A DNA stretch of 64,000 bases, taken from contig JAHBXN010000003.1 in assembly GCA_019636475.1 (NCBI GenBank), forward strand, positions 186,001-250,000. The letters run 5' to 3'. The notes under the pieces were generated by a model. That model saw nothing but the letters and a program-made list of their open reading frames with translations. It was not told the origin of the DNA and did no database searches. The DNA is from Phycisphaerae bacterium (lineage in GTDB: Bacteria; Planctomycetota; Phycisphaerae; UBA1845; UTPLA1). Position 1 is the stretch's first letter; each line of letters opens with the position of its first letter. Both the position numbers and the translations under genes were made by a program. Of the stretch, positions 1 to 7,542 are shown in pieces.

Positions 1-26
1 TCCCGGGAAGAGCGGCGCCCGAAGCG

Positions 27-902
27 TCAGATCCCGAATGCGTAGAACAGCGCGGTGAATATCACATCGGCCGTGATCAACGCGACGATCGACTTGACAA
101 CCGTGTTCGTCGTCGCCTGCCCGACACCTGCCGCGCCGCCTCGCACGTTCAATCCCTCATGACAGGCGATCAGCGCGATCATCGCGCCAAATACGCCCGC
201 CTTGAAGATCCCGCCCAGAAAATCCCTCGGCAGCACCGCGGCCCGGGTGTAGCTGATGTACTGGTCCGCGGACAAATCAAGGATGAAAACCGACGTCAGG
301 AATCCGCCCAGCACGCCGATGACATCCGCCAATACCGTGAGCAGCGTCAGCATGATGACCGTCGCCAGAAATCTTGGCACGACAAGAAACCGAATTGGAT
401 TCAACGCCGTCGCACGCAGCGCCTTGATTTCCTCGCCTTCAACCATCGTCCCCAACTCAGCCGCGATGCTTGCACCGGCAAACCCTGAAAGCACGATGCC
501 CGCGAGCAGCGGGCCCAATTCTCGGAACATCGCCACCGCGACGATATCCGCGACGCGCTCCAACTGACCATACCATTTCAATGTCGGCGCCATCTGAAGA
601 CACAGGATGATCCCGATGAATATCTCAACCAGAAAAATAATTGGGATGCTCTTGATGCCGACCCGCACCATTTGAGTGTAGATATGGTCCAGTCCGATCC
701 GCGCGTCACGGCGGAACACCATGCGGTGGATCCACGCCAGCGTGCTGCCGCAAAGCGCAGTCGCTCCCCCGATAAATGCAACGACATCGATTGTCTTTTT
801 GATCTGACTGTCGGTCAATCCACCGACATACTCCACCGCGCGCACGATCGGTCCGGGTTCAGTCGAGTTTTCCGCGGTCGGATTGGAAGGCCGATCACTC
901 AT
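27..902 (-). CDS. mlaE: MlaE-type ABC transporter permease
   Basis: Predicted inner-membrane permease of an MCE/Mla-type phospholipid transporter. After a short polar N-terminus the protein has several hydrophobic segments separated by the MlaE-family core: FRELGPLLAGIVLSGFAGAS, then an AAELGTM..EEIKAL stretch that in the family contacts the ATPase. The C-terminus ends in hydrophobic helices. Length (about 291 residues) fits the family. I chose the ATG at 902 (MSDRPSNP); a GTG at 968 would add 22 residues without hydrophobic or conserved content. No matching ATPase or MCE gene is beside it here, but mlaF and mlaD homologues lie at 48.9-51.2 kb. Whether the three proteins form one complex is inference. 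Confidence 0.9.
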   Translation of the reverse strand: MSDRPSNPTAENSTEPGPIVRAVEYVGGLTDSQIKKTIDVVAFIGGATALCGSTLAWIHRMVFRRDARIGLDHIYTQMVRVGIKSIPIIFLVEIFIGIILCLQMAPTLKWYGQLERVADIVAVAMFRELGPLLAGIVLSGFAGASIAAELGTMVEGEEIKALRATALNPIRFLVVPRFLATVIMLTLLTVLADVIGVLGGFLTSVFILDLSADQYISYTRAAVLPRDFLGGIFKAGVFGAMIALIACHEGLNVRGGAAGVGQATTNTVVKSIVALITADVIFTALFYAFGI

Positions 903-992
903 TGGAAAACGCGGATTGTCGATCCGGACTCCGCGAATGTCCAGCATCCTCGCCTGTCGGAAAACCACCCGGCCAAGAGGATGAACCGTCGA

Positions 993-1805
993 TCACCGCC
1001 GGGGTGCCCATGAGAATCTTCGACATTGCCGAAAGAATTTCAGCGGATTCTCGTAAACCACACGGGCAATCTCGGCTTCGGCGTGCCCGCGAAGACGCAT
1101 CTCCAGCATGAACGCAGGCACCGCCATCGGATTGGACGGTCCCCAGTCGCCGGCCGAATTGACCATGACTCGCTCGGTGCCATACCGCTCAACCATGTCG
1201 GCCGCGCGCTGCGGCGTACACTTCGTCACCGGATACAGCGTCATGCCGCACCAGAACCCTGCGTCCAGAATATGTTTGATCGTGTGCTCCTCGGCATGAT
1301 CAACCAGCACGCGCTCCGGACGCAGCCGCGACTCATTTCTGAGCATGTCGAGGATCATCCGAGTCCCCTTGTACTTGTCTTCTAGATGCGGCGTATGAAT
1401 CAGAACCAGCTCATCGCGAACAGCGGCCAGTTCGAGATGCTCGGCGAAGATTGTTGCCTCATTCCGCGTGTTCTTGTTCAGTCCGATTTCGCCGATGCCC
1501 AGTACGTTGGGCCGCTCCAGGTAGTCCGGAATCATCGCGATCACTTCTCGCGAGAGTGACACGTTCTCCGCTTCCTTCGCGTTGATGCACAACCAGCAGA
1601 AATGCTGAATACCATATTGTGCGGCCCGCTTCGGTTCATGCTCCGTCAGTTGCCGAAAGTAATCCCGGAAAGCCAGGGAACTTCCCCGATCGAATCCAGC
1701 CCAGAATGCGGGTTCGCTCACTGCAACGCACCCGGCATGCGCAAGCCGTTCGTAATCATCGGTGAGCCGGGAAATCATGTGAATGTGCGGATCGATGTAG
1801 TTCAT
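993..1805 (-). CDS. TatD-family metal-dependent hydrolase (EboB-like)
   Basis: TIM-barrel amidohydrolase of the TatD type. The N-terminus [10 protein letters not shown] carries the HxH metal ligands (His7, His9). Further candidate ligands follow in order: GIGEIGL (Glu), LVLIHTPH (His), VLVDHAEEH (His) and NSAGDWG (Asp). The opening residues and the [15 protein letters not shown] stretch resemble, from memory, the TatD-like proteins of the ebo (edb) gene clusters rather than the DNase TatD, but no other ebo gene is next to it. The ATG at 1805 is preferred because it starts exactly at the metal-binding strand; the longer frame to 1925 would overlap the upstream gene and adds basic low-complexity sequence. 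It probably forms an operon with the small gene at 1858-2160. Confidence 0.85.
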   Translation of the reverse strand: MNYIDPHIHMISRLTDDYERLAHAGCVAVSEPAFWAGFDRGSSLAFRDYFRQLTEHEPKRAAQYGIQHFCWLCINAKEAENVSLSREVIAMIPDYLERPNVLGIGEIGLNKNTRNEATIFAEHLELAAVRDELVLIHTPHLEDKYKGTRMILDMLRNESRLRPERVLVDHAEEHTIKHILDAGFWCGMTLYPVTKCTPQRAADMVERYGTERVMVNSAGDWGPSNPMAVPAFMLEMRLRGHAEAEIARVVYENPLKFFRQCRRFSWAPRR

Positions 1806-1857
1806 TTGAAATCGTCGGCTTGGGATTCGAGCGACACGATCGAGATCAGCAGGTCGC

Positions 1858-2160
1858 CTATTTCTCCTGCCAGGACGGATCGTAAGCCTGCGAGAACAAC
1901 TGCTGCACCTGCTCCGCCCGGTCACGGTCGGTCGGCCCCGAATCGACCAGCAAACTCAGGGCCTCGCGAATTCGGCGGTATCGAGGATCCGAAACCGCCG
2001 CTGCGGCATTTTCCCCTCTTGCGATTCGGTCCAGATTGGCCGCAATTTCGAGCAGCTTGCACCGGGTCTCCAGGAAGGTTCGATCCAGTGCCGTGGATGC
2101 AGTGAGTGGTTTCAAGGCCGGAGCCTCCTTCGGAGCATTCATTCGATGACCAGCGTCCAT
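1858..2160 (-). CDS. Small helical conserved protein upstream of the TatD-type hydrolase
   Basis: About 100 residues, not recognised as a characterised family. The core ([20 protein letters not shown]) looks like an amphipathic helix rich in Leu, Arg and Asp, and the C-terminal half is also predicted helical ([11 protein letters not shown]...[16 protein letters not shown]). It has no signal peptide, membrane segment or cysteine cluster. It stops about 50 bases before the hydrolase ATG on the same strand, so co-transcription is likely. A GGGAGG lies about 14 bases before the ATG at 2160; an in-frame ATG at 2142 is a possible alternative start. Function is unknown; a role as partner of the hydrolase is only inferred from position. 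Confidence 0.65.
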   Translation of the reverse strand: MDAGHRMNAPKEAPALKPLTASTALDRTFLETRCKLLEIAANLDRIARGENAAAAVSDPRYRRIREALSLLVDSGPTDRDRAEQVQQLFSQAYDPSWQEK

Positions 2161-2378
2161 TATTCCGATTCGCGCCTCCCGTTGCAAACATGCCTGCCCG
2201 GCTGCTGCATACAGATCGCCATGCCGCTTGACATCACCCGCCGCACGCCGCTAGTTTCAGATATCGCACAGCGCGAAAAAACGCCCTTCGCGAGAAGGAT
2301 TTCGCGCTGGTTCGCCGAACCCCTCATCTCGGCGATCAAAACCGGACCATTCTCCGCAAATTCCAAGGTCGCCCCATC

Positions 2379-3746
2379 ATGGACATCCGCAACAGCATTC
2401 TCGAGTGCATCGGGAAGACCCCGCTCATCAGGCTGAATCGAGTTTCCAATGGCCTCAGGTGCACACTCGCAGCCAAGGTCGAGTACTTCAACCCGGGGGG
2501 ATCCGTAAAGGATCGGCCGGCCATGCGCATGATCGAAGAGGCCGAAAAGGCCGGTTTGCTCAAACCCGGAGGAACGATTATCGAGCCGACGAGCGGGAAT
2601 ACCGGCACGGGCCTCGCCATGGCGGCCGCCGTCAAGGGCTATCGGTGCATACTGGTCATGCCTGATAAGATGGCTCCCGAAAAGTTTGCACTCCTGCGTG
2701 CCTATGGTGCCGAAACCGTGACAGTGCCGACGGTCGGAGCGAACAATCCGGAAAGCTACTATAACGTCGCGAACCGGCTCACCGCCGAAATCCCAGGTGC
2801 GTTTCAGCCGAATCAGTTCGAAAATCCCAATAATCCGGCCGCACATTATTACTCGACCGGCCCCGAAATCTGGGAGCAGACCGACGGCCGGCTCGATTAC
2901 TTCGTCGCCGGCATCGGAACCGGCGGCACCATCAGCGGAACCGCGAAGTACCTCAAGGAGAAAAACCCGAATATCAAGATCATCGGCGCTGACCCGGAGG
3001 GATCCATCTACACGCCGGGTGCCATGCCCAAGTCATACAAGGTCGAGGGAATCGGCGAGGATTTCGTCCCGCGTACCGTCGACCTTAAGATCGTCGATCA
3101 GGTGATCCCAGTCAGCGACAGGGATTCATTCACCATGGCGCGGAGACTCGCAAGGGAGGAAGGAATCCTGGTCGGCGGCTCGTGCGGAACGGCGGTTTGC
3201 GCCGCCTTGAGAGTCGCCGAGGATCTGCCCGCCGACAAGCTCGTCGTCGTGCTCTTGCCCGATACCGGTCGCGCCTACTTGAGCAAGATTTACAACGACG
3301 AATGGATGCAGCAGTTCGGATTTCTTGATGTGCCGGGCCGTGGAATGAGCATCGGCGATGTGCTCGATTCCAAAGGGGAAACCGACGCCATTCTCACGGT
3401 CGATCGCCGGGACACCGTCCGCAAGGCGATTGACCTCATGCGTCGGAACGGAATCTCGCAGGTGCCTGTGTCCGATCGCGATGGGAACATCGTGGGCTCG
3501 ATGCAGGAAGTGACCGCCATGCAGCTTGTCTTCGACCACGTCGATATCGCGCACAAGCAGGTCGGCGACGTCATGGGATCCCCGTTCCCCAAAATGGAAC
3601 GATTCGCCGAAGTCGACAGGGGATTCAAGGCGCTTTCGCTCGGCGCCTCGGCGATCATCGTGACCGACCATGGCAAGCCCGTAGGCGTGCTGACCAAATC
3701 GGACTTCATTACTTACCTCAGTGCAATGCTCCCGTCGGGAGAGTAG
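2379..3746 (+). CDS. cbs: Cystathionine beta-synthase (PLP domain plus CBS pair)
   Basis: Fold-type II PLP enzyme predicted to condense serine and homocysteine to cystathionine (transsulfuration). The catalytic half holds the PLP lysine in GGSVKDRP (Lys44), the TSGNTGTGLA substrate loop, and the phosphate-binding GIGTGGTISGT. Residues from about 335 to the end are two CBS motifs (DTVRKAIDLMRRNGISQVPV and ASAIIVTDHGKPVGVLTKSD), the regulatory pair that separates CBS from plain cysteine synthase. There is no N-terminal haem domain. Total 455 residues, as expected for bacterial or yeast-like CBS. An O-acetylserine-dependent activity cannot be excluded from sequence. Divergently oriented from the gene ending at 1858. 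Confidence 0.93.
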   Translation: MDIRNSILECIGKTPLIRLNRVSNGLRCTLAAKVEYFNPGGSVKDRPAMRMIEEAEKAGLLKPGGTIIEPTSGNTGTGLAMAAAVKGYRCILVMPDKMAPEKFALLRAYGAETVTVPTVGANNPESYYNVANRLTAEIPGAFQPNQFENPNNPAAHYYSTGPEIWEQTDGRLDYFVAGIGTGGTISGTAKYLKEKNPNIKIIGADPEGSIYTPGAMPKSYKVEGIGEDFVPRTVDLKIVDQVIPVSDRDSFTMARRLAREEGILVGGSCGTAVCAALRVAEDLPADKLVVVLLPDTGRAYLSKIYNDEWMQQFGFLDVPGRGMSIGDVLDSKGETDAILTVDRRDTVRKAIDLMRRNGISQVPVSDRDGNIVGSMQEVTAMQLVFDHVDIAHKQVGDVMGSPFPKMERFAEVDRGFKALSLGASAIIVTDHGKPVGVLTKSDFITYLSAMLPSGE

Positions 3747-4018
3747 CAAACGTTGAGCTTTGGTAAATTCCGAAATCGATCCTGCCAAAGTGGCTGATTC
3801 ATCGCGCATTTTGGCGTCGTTCGTCCCGAGCCGAGTCAATCGCCGCGATCGAAGGGATGGCGACCACCCTGTGAATTCCATCGCCCGCCGATTTTTCTTC
3901 TCAGTCGCTGCGCGCGCCGGATCGCTCGCTACCTGTCGTGAAGAAACACCTTAGAAAAATCCAGAAGCGCATAAGTGATACATGCGGGTTGTGAATTGCT
4001 TCCGCAGCTGATTTTTTG

Positions 4019-4046
4019 TTGAACTCGCGCGATTTCTTATTATCTT
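4019..4046 (+). promoter_or_regulatory. Candidate sigma-70-like promoter
   Basis: TTGAAC (4019-4024), a 16-base spacer and TATCTT (4041-4046). It lies in the 590-base gap between cbs and the glycosyltransferase gene. A transcript from here would carry a leader of roughly 280 bases containing the two palindromes at 4108-4123 and 4151-4198. This rests on motif match alone. Confidence 0.3.
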
Positions 4047-4107
4047 GCAGGTCTTCCGGCGCAGAAGCACGGCCCGGTTGCGGCGAATTCAACTCGACTC
4101 GAGAGAT

Positions 4108-4123
4108 TTGTGGTTCACCACAA
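4108..4123. repeat. Short perfect palindrome TTGTGGT-TC-ACCACAA
   Basis: Two 7-base arms separated by two bases, a perfect inverted repeat. It could be an operator half-site pair or a small RNA hairpin in the leader of the glycosyltransferase gene. It sits 27 bases upstream of the larger palindrome. No homologous operator is recognised. Confidence 0.4.
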
Positions 4124-4150
4124 CTGCGGAACCGTGGCAACAGATTGAGT

Positions 4151-4198
4151 TTGCGACCCGCTCGATTGAAGATGGATCTTCAAGAGAGCGGGTCGCAA
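4151..4198. repeat. 48-bp near-perfect palindrome with tandem G-A mismatches
   Basis: The outer arms TTGCGACCCGCTC (4151-4163) and GAGCGGGTCGCAA (4186-4198) are exact reverse complements. The inner arms TTGAAGAT (4166-4173) and ATCTTCAA (4176-4183) are also exact. They are separated by GA on each side, which would give a tandem G-A internal loop in RNA, and GG in the centre. The element is followed by CGTTTT (4199-4204). The rest of the gap 3747-4334 holds no convincing gene. It could be an intrinsic terminator with a weak T-tract, an attenuator in front of the glycosyltransferase, or a mobile palindromic repeat. I saw no second copy in the window. Confidence 0.75.
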
Positions 4199-4334
4199 CG
4201 TTTTGGGTCCTCCGCCGCCGGTCCAAAGTACTTCTGGATTCCATTGCACACCCCCTTCAAAACTCCAGCCTCGCAACGTGGAATGCCGATGCATCCCGTA
4301 ACAACGGCGCATCCATGTGACACCCAGTGAATCC

Positions 4335-5348
4335 ATGAGTCACCACACCGCGATAGCACAGGTTACGCCCGGCGATTGCGATGCCGGCGCCGAACGACCG
4401 ACAGTCTCCGTCATCATCCCGACCTACAACTCCGCCGCGACGCTGCCGGATGCAATCGAATCGGTCCTGAACCAGACCTATGCCCCGGATGAAATCATCA
4501 TTGTGGATGACGGCAGCACTGACGACACACAGGGCGTCTGCCGACGCTTCCCTGAATCCGTTCGCTGCATTCGGCAGGAGAACGCCGGCGCTTCGGTCGC
4601 CCGAAATAGCGGCGCTGCGGCTTCGTGTGGCGATCTGCTTGCGTTTCTCGATGCCGACGATGTCTGGGAGCCTCAAAAGCTGGAACTGCAAGTAACGGCG
4701 ATGCTCCAGAATCCGGAAGCGACATTCGTCCTGTCCGCCGTGCTGTCGTGGTCGCGGAGAGAGAACCAATACTACAAATACGAATGGACCGGAAGCCTCG
4801 ACCCCCGAACGCTTCGACGCGAACTCCTCGTCCGTAACATCTTCACCGGTCTGTGCTCTTCAATCCTCATTAGACGCGACGCCTTCGAGGCCATCGCCGG
4901 ATTTGCTCCGGGAAAGCTCTCGGAGGATCGGCGGCTCGCAATCGACCTGCTGGCTCGTTTTCAGGGTTTGATTCTGCCGCACGCACTCGTGCGCCAGCGC
5001 CCCGGTCCTGCCAGTTTTGGCAATCCCGAGACCATGCGGCAGGCGATGATCGAGTTCATAAACGACTATCTGGCGCTATTTCACGAACTCGATCGTTCCG
5101 GCCGCCTGCTTCGACGGGCCCGCGCTCGCGTCCATGAACGGGCCGGTATGCATTATCTTGAGAAAGGCAATCGGCTGGCTGCCGCCGCCGATTTGGCCCG
5201 GGCAGCCGCAATTTGGCCTTTCATGGCGAATCCATGGCGTTTCTTCGCGAATGCGTGCATGGGCAGATTGAATCGCTTCGATCGTGCAGCGAAGCCACCG
5301 TCCACCCCGATCGCTGCCGGCATACCGACAGGCGTTTCGGGGGCGTAA
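4335..5348 (+). CDS. Family 2 (GT-A) glycosyltransferase
   Basis: Predicted inverting sugar-nucleotide glycosyltransferase. The GT-A domain starts at about residue 22 with PTVSVIIPTYNSAATLPDAI, followed by IIIVDDGSTDDT, the acceptor-side NAGASVARNSG and the metal-binding FLDADDVW (DxD motif). The C-terminal 150 residues are helical and basic. No membrane helix is evident, so it is likely cytoplasmic or peripheral, working on cell-envelope glycans. The ATG at 4335 is preferred over a GTG at 4317, which adds six residues. It is not followed by other glycan genes; donor and acceptor are unknown. Confidence 0.88.
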   Translation: MSHHTAIAQVTPGDCDAGAERPTVSVIIPTYNSAATLPDAIESVLNQTYAPDEIIIVDDGSTDDTQGVCRRFPESVRCIRQENAGASVARNSGAAASCGDLLAFLDADDVWEPQKLELQVTAMLQNPEATFVLSAVLSWSRRENQYYKYEWTGSLDPRTLRRELLVRNIFTGLCSSILIRRDAFEAIAGFAPGKLSEDRRLAIDLLARFQGLILPHALVRQRPGPASFGNPETMRQAMIEFINDYLALFHELDRSGRLLRRARARVHERAGMHYLEKGNRLAAAADLARAAAIWPFMANPWRFFANACMGRLNRFDRAAKPPSTPIAAGIPTGVSGA

Positions 5349-5394
5349 ACGGCACCTCATTTGCGCGGCCCCCATTTATAGCTCCGATTCACAC

Positions 5395-5422
5395 TTGTAT
5401 TCAGGGCCGGATGTGCTACGAT
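5395..5422 (+). promoter_or_regulatory. Candidate promoter of the RRM protein gene
   Basis: TTGTAT (5395-5400), a 16-base spacer and TACGAT (5417-5422). Transcription from here would give a leader of about 160 bases that is strikingly pyrimidine-rich between 5465 and 5520 before the AAGGAG ribosome-binding site. Support is motif match plus position only. Confidence 0.4.
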
Positions 5423-5589
5423 TACTCCGTTGGTTGGATCTGACGATGCGGTATCTAGGCCTGCGGTTTGATTTTTCTGCCTGCCCTTCTTGCCTTTCTC
5501 GCCTGCTCCTTCCGCCGGGCCAATGTCGGCCCCTTTCGATGACTCGGGAAAGCGAAGTCCGCGTCAAAGCATCCTTTTGAAGGAGCAGT

Positions 5590-5916
5590 ATGAACATGTC
5601 CAAGAAACTTTACGTCGGCAATCTGCCCTATTCGGTCACCGGATCGGATATCGAGCGCCTTTTCTCCGAGCATGGCAGCGTCGCCTCGGCCACGGTCATT
5701 ACCGACCGTGACACCGGCCGCAGCAAGGGCTTCGGCTTTGTCGAGATGAATTCCGACGCCGAAGCAGATGCCGCCATTGCGGCGCTGAATGGCAAGGACC
5801 ATGACGGCCGCGCCCTGACCGTTAACGAAGCCAAGCCGATGAAGCCGCGAACTGGCGGCGGTGGCGGCGGTCGAGGCGGCTACGGTGGTGGAAGCCGTGG
5901 CGGACGTGGCTGGTAA
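5590..5916 (+). CDS. RRM-domain RNA-binding protein with glycine-rich tail
   Basis: Single RNA-recognition motif protein of 108 residues. RNP-2 is KLYVGNLPY (residues 5-13) and RNP-1 is KGFGFVEM (about residues 45-52); both carry the aromatic residues that stack on RNA bases. The last 25 residues are Gly/Arg rich (GGGGGGRGGYGGGSRGGRGW), as in cyanobacterial Rbp and plant glycine-rich RNA-binding proteins linked to cold response. AAGGAG lies seven bases before the ATG at 5590. The second in-frame ATG at 5596 gives the more usual MSKKLYVGN start. The gene is monocistronic, with a candidate promoter and a strong terminator downstream. It may act as an RNA chaperone; targets are unknown. Confidence 0.93.
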   Translation: MNMSKKLYVGNLPYSVTGSDIERLFSEHGSVASATVITDRDTGRSKGFGFVEMNSDAEADAAIAALNGKDHDGRALTVNEAKPMKPRTGGGGGGRGGYGGGSRGGRGW

Positions 5917-5963
5917 ATCCCCCAACGATGGGGTGATTCCAAATCACAACTGGCACTGAAAAA

Positions 5964-6004
5964 CAGGGGTTTCGAAGCTGGAAAACAAGGCTTCGAAACC
6001 CCTG
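5964..6004 (+). terminator. Intrinsic terminator after the RRM gene
   Basis: Perfect 15-base stem CAGGGGTTTCGAAGC (5964-5978) and GCTTCGAAACCCCTG (5990-6004) with an 11-base loop, 48 bases after the stop codon. The following ATTATTT is only a weak U-tract. Between convergent genes it could act in both directions. Confidence 0.8.
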
Positions 6005-6022
6005 ATTATTTCAGGCGAGGTA

Positions 6023-6074
6023 AAAAAGCGTGAGGCCGAGGTGGCGTTCCGGTAAACACCAACCCGGCCTCACG
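6023..6074 (-). terminator. Intrinsic terminator of the sigma/anti-sigma operon
   Basis: Read on the minus strand, CGTGAGGCCG (6074-6065) pairs with CGGCCTCACG (6038-6029), and the stem is followed at once by CTTTTTT (plus-strand A-run 6023-6027 and neighbours). The U-tract orientation shows it ends the leftward transcript of the gene at 6100-6582. Confidence 0.75.
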
Positions 6075-6099
6075 TTGCAAGAGATAATGGGGCTGTTTG

Positions 6100-6582
6100 T
6101 TAGCTGCCCTCCAGCATACATCGCGTGAGTTGATCTGCCATGAGCAACAATTGTCGCTCCGCATCCGGATCTCCCGCGACCTGTTGGCGACGATCCGCGA
6201 ACGCTTGAATGTCCAGGCCATCAACCCGACCATCACCGTTAAAGTCGCACTCAACCACCGCGCTTGCGGAGGAGACTGCGGCATTATCAGCGAGGAGTTC
6301 CGGCTCCTGCGATCGGATTTCGACGGGGACATTTACATGCGATACGGAATTCGAACGCCCGGAGAAAAGGTTCGGACCCACGAATAAGACGGCGACCGCG
6401 GCTGCCGCGGCCAGTGGACTTCCCAGCCAGATCCATTGGTGACGTCGATGTCCGCCGCTCTGAGCGACGGGCACTTTCGCCTTCCAAGGGAACCGGTTCG
6501 TTTGATCGTCAAAAACGCCACTTTCATGGGCTTCGCCGAGCAAGACGAGCAGGCTGTCCAAGTTATCTTTCCGAGAGTCCAT
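6100..6582 (-). CDS. Putative membrane anti-sigma partner with one dockerin-like loop
   Basis: 160-residue single-pass protein. A polar N-terminus of about 50 residues is followed by a membrane helix (LAAAAAVAVLFVGPNLF) and an exterior tail containing DFNGDGRVDGLDIQAFAD, a calcium-loop motif of the dockerin type I half-repeat kind. The ATG at 6582 is 17 bases after the stop of the ECF sigma gene and has GGAG at good spacing, so the two are surely co-transcribed. That order (sigma, then single-pass membrane protein) is typical of sigma/anti-sigma pairs. The cytoplasmic part is too short and divergent for me to recognise a known anti-sigma domain, so the role is inferred. Confidence 0.7.
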   Translation of the reverse strand: MDSRKDNLDSLLVLLGEAHESGVFDDQTNRFPWKAKVPVAQSGGHRRHQWIWLGSPLAAAAAVAVLFVGPNLFSGRSNSVSHVNVPVEIRSQEPELLADNAAVSSASAVVECDFNGDGRVDGLDIQAFADRRQQVAGDPDAERQLLLMADQLTRCMLEGS

Positions 6583-6599
6583 CACTGATTCTCCGAAAG

Positions 6600-7196
6600 C
6601 TATTGAACTTCATCACCCGCCTGCGCAGAAAAAATCTCAGAAAATTCGATTTTCTTTGCCCGGAGACACCGCCGGAGTTGCTCGGTGATGCGGGGTATCT
6701 GGACCTCGCGAAGCGTGGCCTCCGGAATCTTAACTTCTTGTGCCACCTGTCTTAATGTCAAATTTTGAAAATAGCGCAGCCGTACGATTCGGGCAGATTC
6801 CGCATCCAAGCCGCCGACGCAATCCTTCAGTGCGGCAAGAACTTCGGCCTCATGCGCAATCTCCTCGGGGCTGTTGCGGTCCACTTTATCGGAGCCAACG
6901 CCCTCGCCGGCGTGACCAATTGACCTATGCGAATCCCGGCAGAATTCGCGGTACACATTCCTGAGAATTCCGGCCATCCAGACGAGAAACGGTTTATCCG
7001 GCGCGTAACCCGACCGTTGCCTGAACGCCCGACACCAGGCTTCGTTGGCCAGGTCGTCGATCCAGTCCGCTCGATGGGTAATTCGAAATGCCACGAGCCG
7101 TACCTGCGTGGCGAAATGATCGTATGCCCGCTCGAAAGCGCGCTCATCGCCCGAGGCAATCTGGCGCTGCAATTCCTGTTCAGATTGTTTGACCAT
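6600..7196 (-). CDS. ECF-type RNA polymerase sigma factor
   Basis: About 198 residues with the two-domain ECF layout. Region 2 is RAYDHFATQVRLVAFRITHR...WIDDLANEAWCRAFRQ, and region 4 is ESARIVRLRYFQNLTLRQVAQE, a helix-turn-helix for the -35 element. Between them is a short acidic linker. I prefer the ATG at 7196 (MVKQSEQ); a TTG at 7217 would add seven residues. It is followed directly by the putative membrane anti-sigma gene, and an intrinsic terminator ends the pair. Target genes cannot be told from the sequence. Confidence 0.88.
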   Translation of the reverse strand: MVKQSEQELQRQIASGDERAFERAYDHFATQVRLVAFRITHRADWIDDLANEAWCRAFRQRSGYAPDKPFLVWMAGILRNVYREFCRDSHRSIGHAGEGVGSDKVDRNSPEEIAHEAEVLAALKDCVGGLDAESARIVRLRYFQNLTLRQVAQEVKIPEATLREVQIPRITEQLRRCLRAKKIEFSEIFSAQAGDEVQ

Positions 7197-7404
7197 CGGC
7201 TCTCTGACTGGAATCAACCTTGATCAACCCCGGAATTCGCTCTCCGCCGGTCCAAGAAGCAAAACTGAGTTCGGCCTGCCCGCCGAAACGACCCGTTCCA
7301 CTCGCCGGAAACATTCCTCGTGATTTTACGCAGGTTTTGAGATCAAACTACTGCCATTCTCCGGCCGATGCAGTGGTGTCCGGCCGACCAACACGTTCCT
7401 CGGC

Positions 7405-7432
7405 TTGGCGAGGCAGGGATTATCGCTACACT
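7405..7432 (+). promoter_or_regulatory. Candidate promoter of the transhydrogenase operon
   Basis: TTGGCG (7405-7410), 16-base spacer, TACACT (7427-7432), about 110 bases before the first pnt start codon. The 346-base gap 7197-7542 separates this operon from the divergent sigma gene and shows no other feature. Motif match only. Confidence 0.35.
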
Positions 7433-7542
7433 TGGTCGTTGAATATCGGTCGTCGATCCGACATGGATCGCATGAATGACCGGACGGCGTCAGCCGCGCA
7501 CACTGCGCATGACGCGATTTCCGGCGTCCTGAAGGGGAGATC

